DNA from: Planctomycetota bacterium
GTDB lineage: Bacteria; Planctomycetota; Planctomycetia; Pirellulales; Pirellulaceae
Assembly (NCBI GenBank): GCA_024277285.1
Contig: JAJRVM010000098.1
Coordinates: forward strand, 1 to 27,025
Length of the DNA: 27,025 nucleotides
Direction of reading: 5' to 3'
Below the pieces are notes generated by a model, which searched no databases, was not told the origin of the DNA, and saw only the letters and a program-made list of their open reading frames with translations. This document shows, piece after piece, positions 24,266 through 27,025 of the stretch (positions within the stretch are counted from its first letter, which is position 1; each line of letters starts with the position of its first letter). The position numbers were made by a program, and so were the translations under genes.

Positions 24266-26167
24266 ATGATCTCAAGACCTGTCCGCCCGGAACGAGAGCG
24301 TGAGTATCGTGTTATGGAGTGGTGCGTTTGGATCATTGTGACGCTCGGCTGTTTGCCACTCTCTACAGCAGCGCAGGAAAAAAAGACGCGTCCTAACGTG
24401 CTTTGGCTGACCTGTGAGGACATCAGTCCTAATTTGGGCTGCTATGGAGACAGCTATGCAATCACACCGACACTTGATCAACTTGCTCGGCGAGGAGTTC
24501 GCTATTCGCATGCCGTGGGGGTCTGTGGCGTCTGTGCCGTGAATCGGACTTGTCTGATTACCGGTATGTATCCAACGACGATTGGTTCGCAAGATATGCG
24601 CAGCCGCATTCGGCTTCCCGAATCGGTTCCGACCTATAGCCGGTTGTTACGCGAGGCTGGGTACTACTGCACCAACAACGTCAAGACGGACTACAACTTT
24701 CCCACACCGCGGGCGGCGTGGGACGAATGCTCGCGCAAGGCACACTGGAAGAACCGTTCCGAAGGTCAGCCATTCTTTGCCGTCTTCAATTTCACGGGCT
24801 CGCACGAGAGTCAGATCTGGGCCCAGAATCATCGCCGCCACGCGGCAACACTTAGTGCCAGCGAACTGCACGATCCCCGCGATGCTCCGGTGCCGCCTTT
24901 CTATCCAGACACTCCCGAGGTGCGACGCGATCTGGCCAACTATTACGACAACATCACGGCGTTGGATCACTGGGTCGACCAGCAGTTGACCGAGTTGGAG
25001 GAAGCGGGCTTGGCGGACAGTACGATCGTGTTCTTCTATTCCGATCATGGGATCGGCATGCCGATGTGCAAGAAGTGGGTTTGGGAGGCGGGGCTTCGCG
25101 TGCCGTTGATCATCCGCTTCCCGGAGCGGTATCGAGACTTTGCGCCGGGCAAGCCCGGCTCGGCCACCGATCGGCTGGTCAGTTTCGTCGATTTTGCGCC
25201 AACGCTCTTGTCGTTGGCGGGTGTCGACGTTCCACCGCATATGCAAGGCAAGGCGTTTCTCGGCACGCAGGCCAAGCCACCGAGAGAGTATGCGTTTGCC
25301 ATCCGCGACCGAATGGCCGAGTGGTACGACGTGGTTCGCGTCGTGCGTGACGCGCGGTATCAATACCATCGCAACTTCATGCCCTATCTGCCATGGGCAC
25401 CGTTTTGCAGCTACACGTTGAAGATGCCCACCGCACAGGTGTGCACTCGGTTGCACGAACAGGGTAAGTTGAATCCGGTTCAAGACCGCTTCTTCCAACC
25501 TAAGCCGACCGAAGAGCTTTACGATCTTGAGGCCGATCCGCACATGATCCGCAATCTGGCGAGTGATCCGCGGCACACCCAGACGCTAGAACGCATGCGA
25601 GCGAGATTACACGATTGGCAACTGGCGACACGCGATCTTGGGCTACTGAGCGAATATGAGATGCATCGGCGCGCGGCGAATTCCACGCAGTACGATGTCG
25701 GGCAGAACGAAGCGAGCTATCCATTGGAGCGGATCCTGAGTGTCGCTGAAATGGCCAGCTGGCGTGACACGGACAATTTGCCGAAACTATTGAAGTTGCT
25801 GGACGACGACGAGCCGGTGGTGCGCTGGTGGGCCACTTTGGGGCTGGTGATGCTGGGCGACGCGGCGCGCAGCGCCGAACCGGCGCTCGAACAACGCCTC
25901 CATGACGACTCACCACTGGTTCGCATTGCCGCTGCCGAAGCGTTGTATCAACTTGGCAATGTCACGCCGGCAAGAACGGCGTTGATCGAAGCACTTGCGG
26001 ACGACACGCCTTTCGTGCGACTGCGCGCGATGAATGTGTTCTACCGGATGGGCGAAGATGCTCGACCTGCCTTGCCGGCGATCAAACGCGCGTCGATAAA
26101 AGGCATCCATCCGGCCGATTACCTTAACCGTATGGTCGAGTACTTGCCACAACGACTTGCCAAATGA
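24266..26167 (+). CDS. Secreted heparan N-sulfatase-like sulfatase with CAVNR motif and C-terminal HEAT repeats
   Basis: This 633-residue protein has a hydrophobic export segment at 19-36, then RPNVLWLTCEDISPNLGCYG (42-61) in the style of N-sulfoglucosamine sulfohydrolases. The activation site reads C90-A-V-N-R94 inside GVCGVCAVNRTCLITG, where relatives have C-A-P-S/N-R. The proline that formylglycine-generating enzymes require is replaced by valine (GTG), so normal activation is in doubt. Other active-site segments (FNFTGSHES, FFYSDHGIGMPMCKKW) are intact. Residues of about 520-620 form HEAT-like repeats (DEPVVRWWATLGLVMLGDAA and similar), a known fusion in planctomycete sulfatases. GGAGAGAG supports ATG 24266; ATG 24314 would give a tidier signal peptide. 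Confidence 0.93.
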   Translation: MISRPVRPEREREYRVMEWCVWIIVTLGCLPLSTAAQEKKTRPNVLWLTCEDISPNLGCYGDSYAITPTLDQLARRGVRYSHAVGVCGVCAVNRTCLITGMYPTTIGSQDMRSRIRLPESVPTYSRLLREAGYYCTNNVKTDYNFPTPRAAWDECSRKAHWKNRSEGQPFFAVFNFTGSHESQIWAQNHRRHAATLSASELHDPRDAPVPPFYPDTPEVRRDLANYYDNITALDHWVDQQLTELEEAGLADSTIVFFYSDHGIGMPMCKKWVWEAGLRVPLIIRFPERYRDFAPGKPGSATDRLVSFVDFAPTLLSLAGVDVPPHMQGKAFLGTQAKPPREYAFAIRDRMAEWYDVVRVVRDARYQYHRNFMPYLPWAPFCSYTLKMPTAQVCTRLHEQGKLNPVQDRFFQPKPTEELYDLEADPHMIRNLASDPRHTQTLERMRARLHDWQLATRDLGLLSEYEMHRRAANSTQYDVGQNEASYPLERILSVAEMASWRDTDNLPKLLKLLDDDEPVVRWWATLGLVMLGDAARSAEPALEQRLHDDSPLVRIAAAEALYQLGNVTPARTALIEALADDTPFVRLRAMNVFYRMGEDARPALPAIKRASIKGIHPADYLNRMVEYLPQRLAK

Positions 26168-26302
26168 AACTCGCGATCGGTTACCGCCACTGCGGACGGT
26201 GATCGTGCCGATTTAGTCAGAGCCTCATGGAATCACTTGCTACAATTGGCTCAGCAGAGACATGAGAGTAACAATGGCGTTATCCGTACCCAAGGCAATT
26301 CG

Positions 26303-27025
26303 ATGAGACATTTTTTGGTTCTGGTCTGGCTAGTTCTTATCTCCGGGCAGCTGGCGTTTTCCGCCGAGACGCGACCGACAAATCCCAATATTGTCGTCAT
26401 CTATGCTGATGATCTCGGCTACGGCGATGTGCATTGTTACAATCCGGACCGAAGCAGAATCCCGACACCGAATATCGATCAACTGGCCGCCGAGGGGATG
26501 CGTTTTATCGATGCCCATTCCAGTTCCGGAGTCTGTTCGCCGTCGCGTTATACACTGCTGACCGGCCGGTATCACTGGCGAACGCGTTTACAGTCGGGGA
26601 TTGTCGGCAAGTGGGGTAAACCATTGATCGCTCCCGATCGGTTGACCATCGCCGGACTTGTGAAACAGAGCGGCTACCGGACCGCCTGCATCGGCAAATG
26701 GCATCTTGGCTGGGATTGGCCGATCGGTCCGGATGAAAAAAGATATCTGGTGCCAAAGGAAAAGCCGAATGCTGTCGCCACGGGTCAACACCGCGCTGCG
26801 TGGCAACGCGTGTTTTCTCAGTCTATTCCTGGTGGTCCGACCATGCGTGGATTTGACCACTATTTTGGGACTGATGTTCCCAATTGGCCGCCCTACTGTT
26901 TCATCGAAGACGATCGCACGGTCGGGATCCCATCGGCGTTTTTGCCAGCGCGATTGCTGCGAAAGAATCAGGCCAGTCTTCAGGGGCCGGCGCTCGAAGG
27001 GTGGTCGCTCGAACCGATTCTGCCG
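26303..27025 (+). CDS. Secreted arylsulfatase (5' part; cut by window end)
   Basis: The frame is open from ATG 26303 to the window edge, 241 codons. Residues 1-21 are a signal peptide, followed by NPNIVVIYADDLGYGDVHCY (27-46) with the metal-binding Asp pair. The activation motif is canonical C78-S-P-S-R82 in SSGVCSPSRYTLLTGRYHWR. CIGKWHLGWDWP and RGFDHYFGTDVPNWPPYCFI are typical of the S1 arylsulfatase branch with the GRY-WRTRL context. AAGG at 26292-26295 is seven bases upstream of the ATG. The gene follows the HEAT-fused sulfatase by 135 bases on the same strand, so the two may be cotranscribed. The C-terminal half is missing only because the window ends. Confidence 0.93.
   Translation, partial: MRHFLVLVWLVLISGQLAFSAETRPTNPNIVVIYADDLGYGDVHCYNPDRSRIPTPNIDQLAAEGMRFIDAHSSSGVCSPSRYTLLTGRYHWRTRLQSGIVGKWGKPLIAPDRLTIAGLVKQSGYRTACIGKWHLGWDWPIGPDEKRYLVPKEKPNAVATGQHRAAWQRVFSQSIPGGPTMRGFDHYFGTDVPNWPPYCFIEDDRTVGIPSAFLPARLLRKNQASLQGPALEGWSLEPILP

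Noticed and set aside
25144..25159. Palindrome GCCGGGC-AA-GCCCGGC inside the HEAT-fused sulfatase, like the core of the four-copy repeat
   Set aside because: It encodes the natural segment APGKPGSA of the protein and lacks the rest of the repeat, so it is probably coincidence from a GC-rich coding sequence.

Overview
The window looks like chromosome from a planctomycete (Planctomycetota, most likely a Pirellulales/Rhodopirellula-like marine or biofilm bacterium). This is inferred from gene content. There are five sulfatase genes plus a sixth decayed one, a secreted di-haem PD40/HZS-alpha-like protein, a Tat-exported Gfo/Idh/MocA oxidoreductase, a ceramidase-like secreted hydrolase, and many short palindromic dispersed repeats between genes. 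Density is low: most genes stand alone, and gaps of 300-750 bases hold repeats and gene remnants. I saw no tRNA, rRNA, CRISPR array, intact transposase or prophage gene.

Layout. 1-4529: a truncated di-haem protein, a sulfatase and the 3' remnant of another sulfatase, all on the minus strand. 4699-8690: a small SAM methyltransferase, a NifX-like metal-cluster protein, a carbonic anhydrase remnant, a PmtA-like methyltransferase and class I fructose-1,6-bisphosphatase, with a dense cluster of palindromic repeats at 5466-5880. 8847-14618: a ceramidase-like protein, a Gfo/Idh/MocA oxidoreductase, a C69-family peptidase and a frameshifted small gene. 14962-17493: a sulfatase and a Tat-exported superoxide reductase-like protein with a clear intrinsic terminator. 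18020-20084: a tight two-gene operon of a membrane-anchored coiled-coil ParA-type ATPase and a protein with two SAP-like motifs. 20085-22391: a repeat-rich gap and a sulfatase. 22423-23828: repeats, a helical lipoprotein and a GlsB/YeaQ membrane protein. 24266-27025: two sulfatases in tandem, the last cut by the window edge.

How the genes work together. The sulfatases, the ceramidase-like hydrolase, the oxidoreductase and the peptidase all carry export signals. They fit a lifestyle of degrading sulfated polysaccharide and other polymers outside the cytoplasm. No formylglycine-generating enzyme or anaerobic sulfatase maturase lies here, so activation must come from elsewhere. Two of the five sulfatases have unusual activation motifs, CGPMR and CAVNR.

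The best candidate for an undescribed system is the ParA/SAP-like pair at 18020-20084. The strongest DNA-level signal is a set of repeat families. One is a REP/REPIN-like family with a constant CTCCG loop preceded by GTGG, seen twice as inverted pairs of about 105 bases. The others are a four-copy family of about 50 bases, one copy of which supplies the stop codon of a gene, a pair of hairpin repeats of about 130 bases, and a MITE-like element with 18-base perfect inverted repeats.
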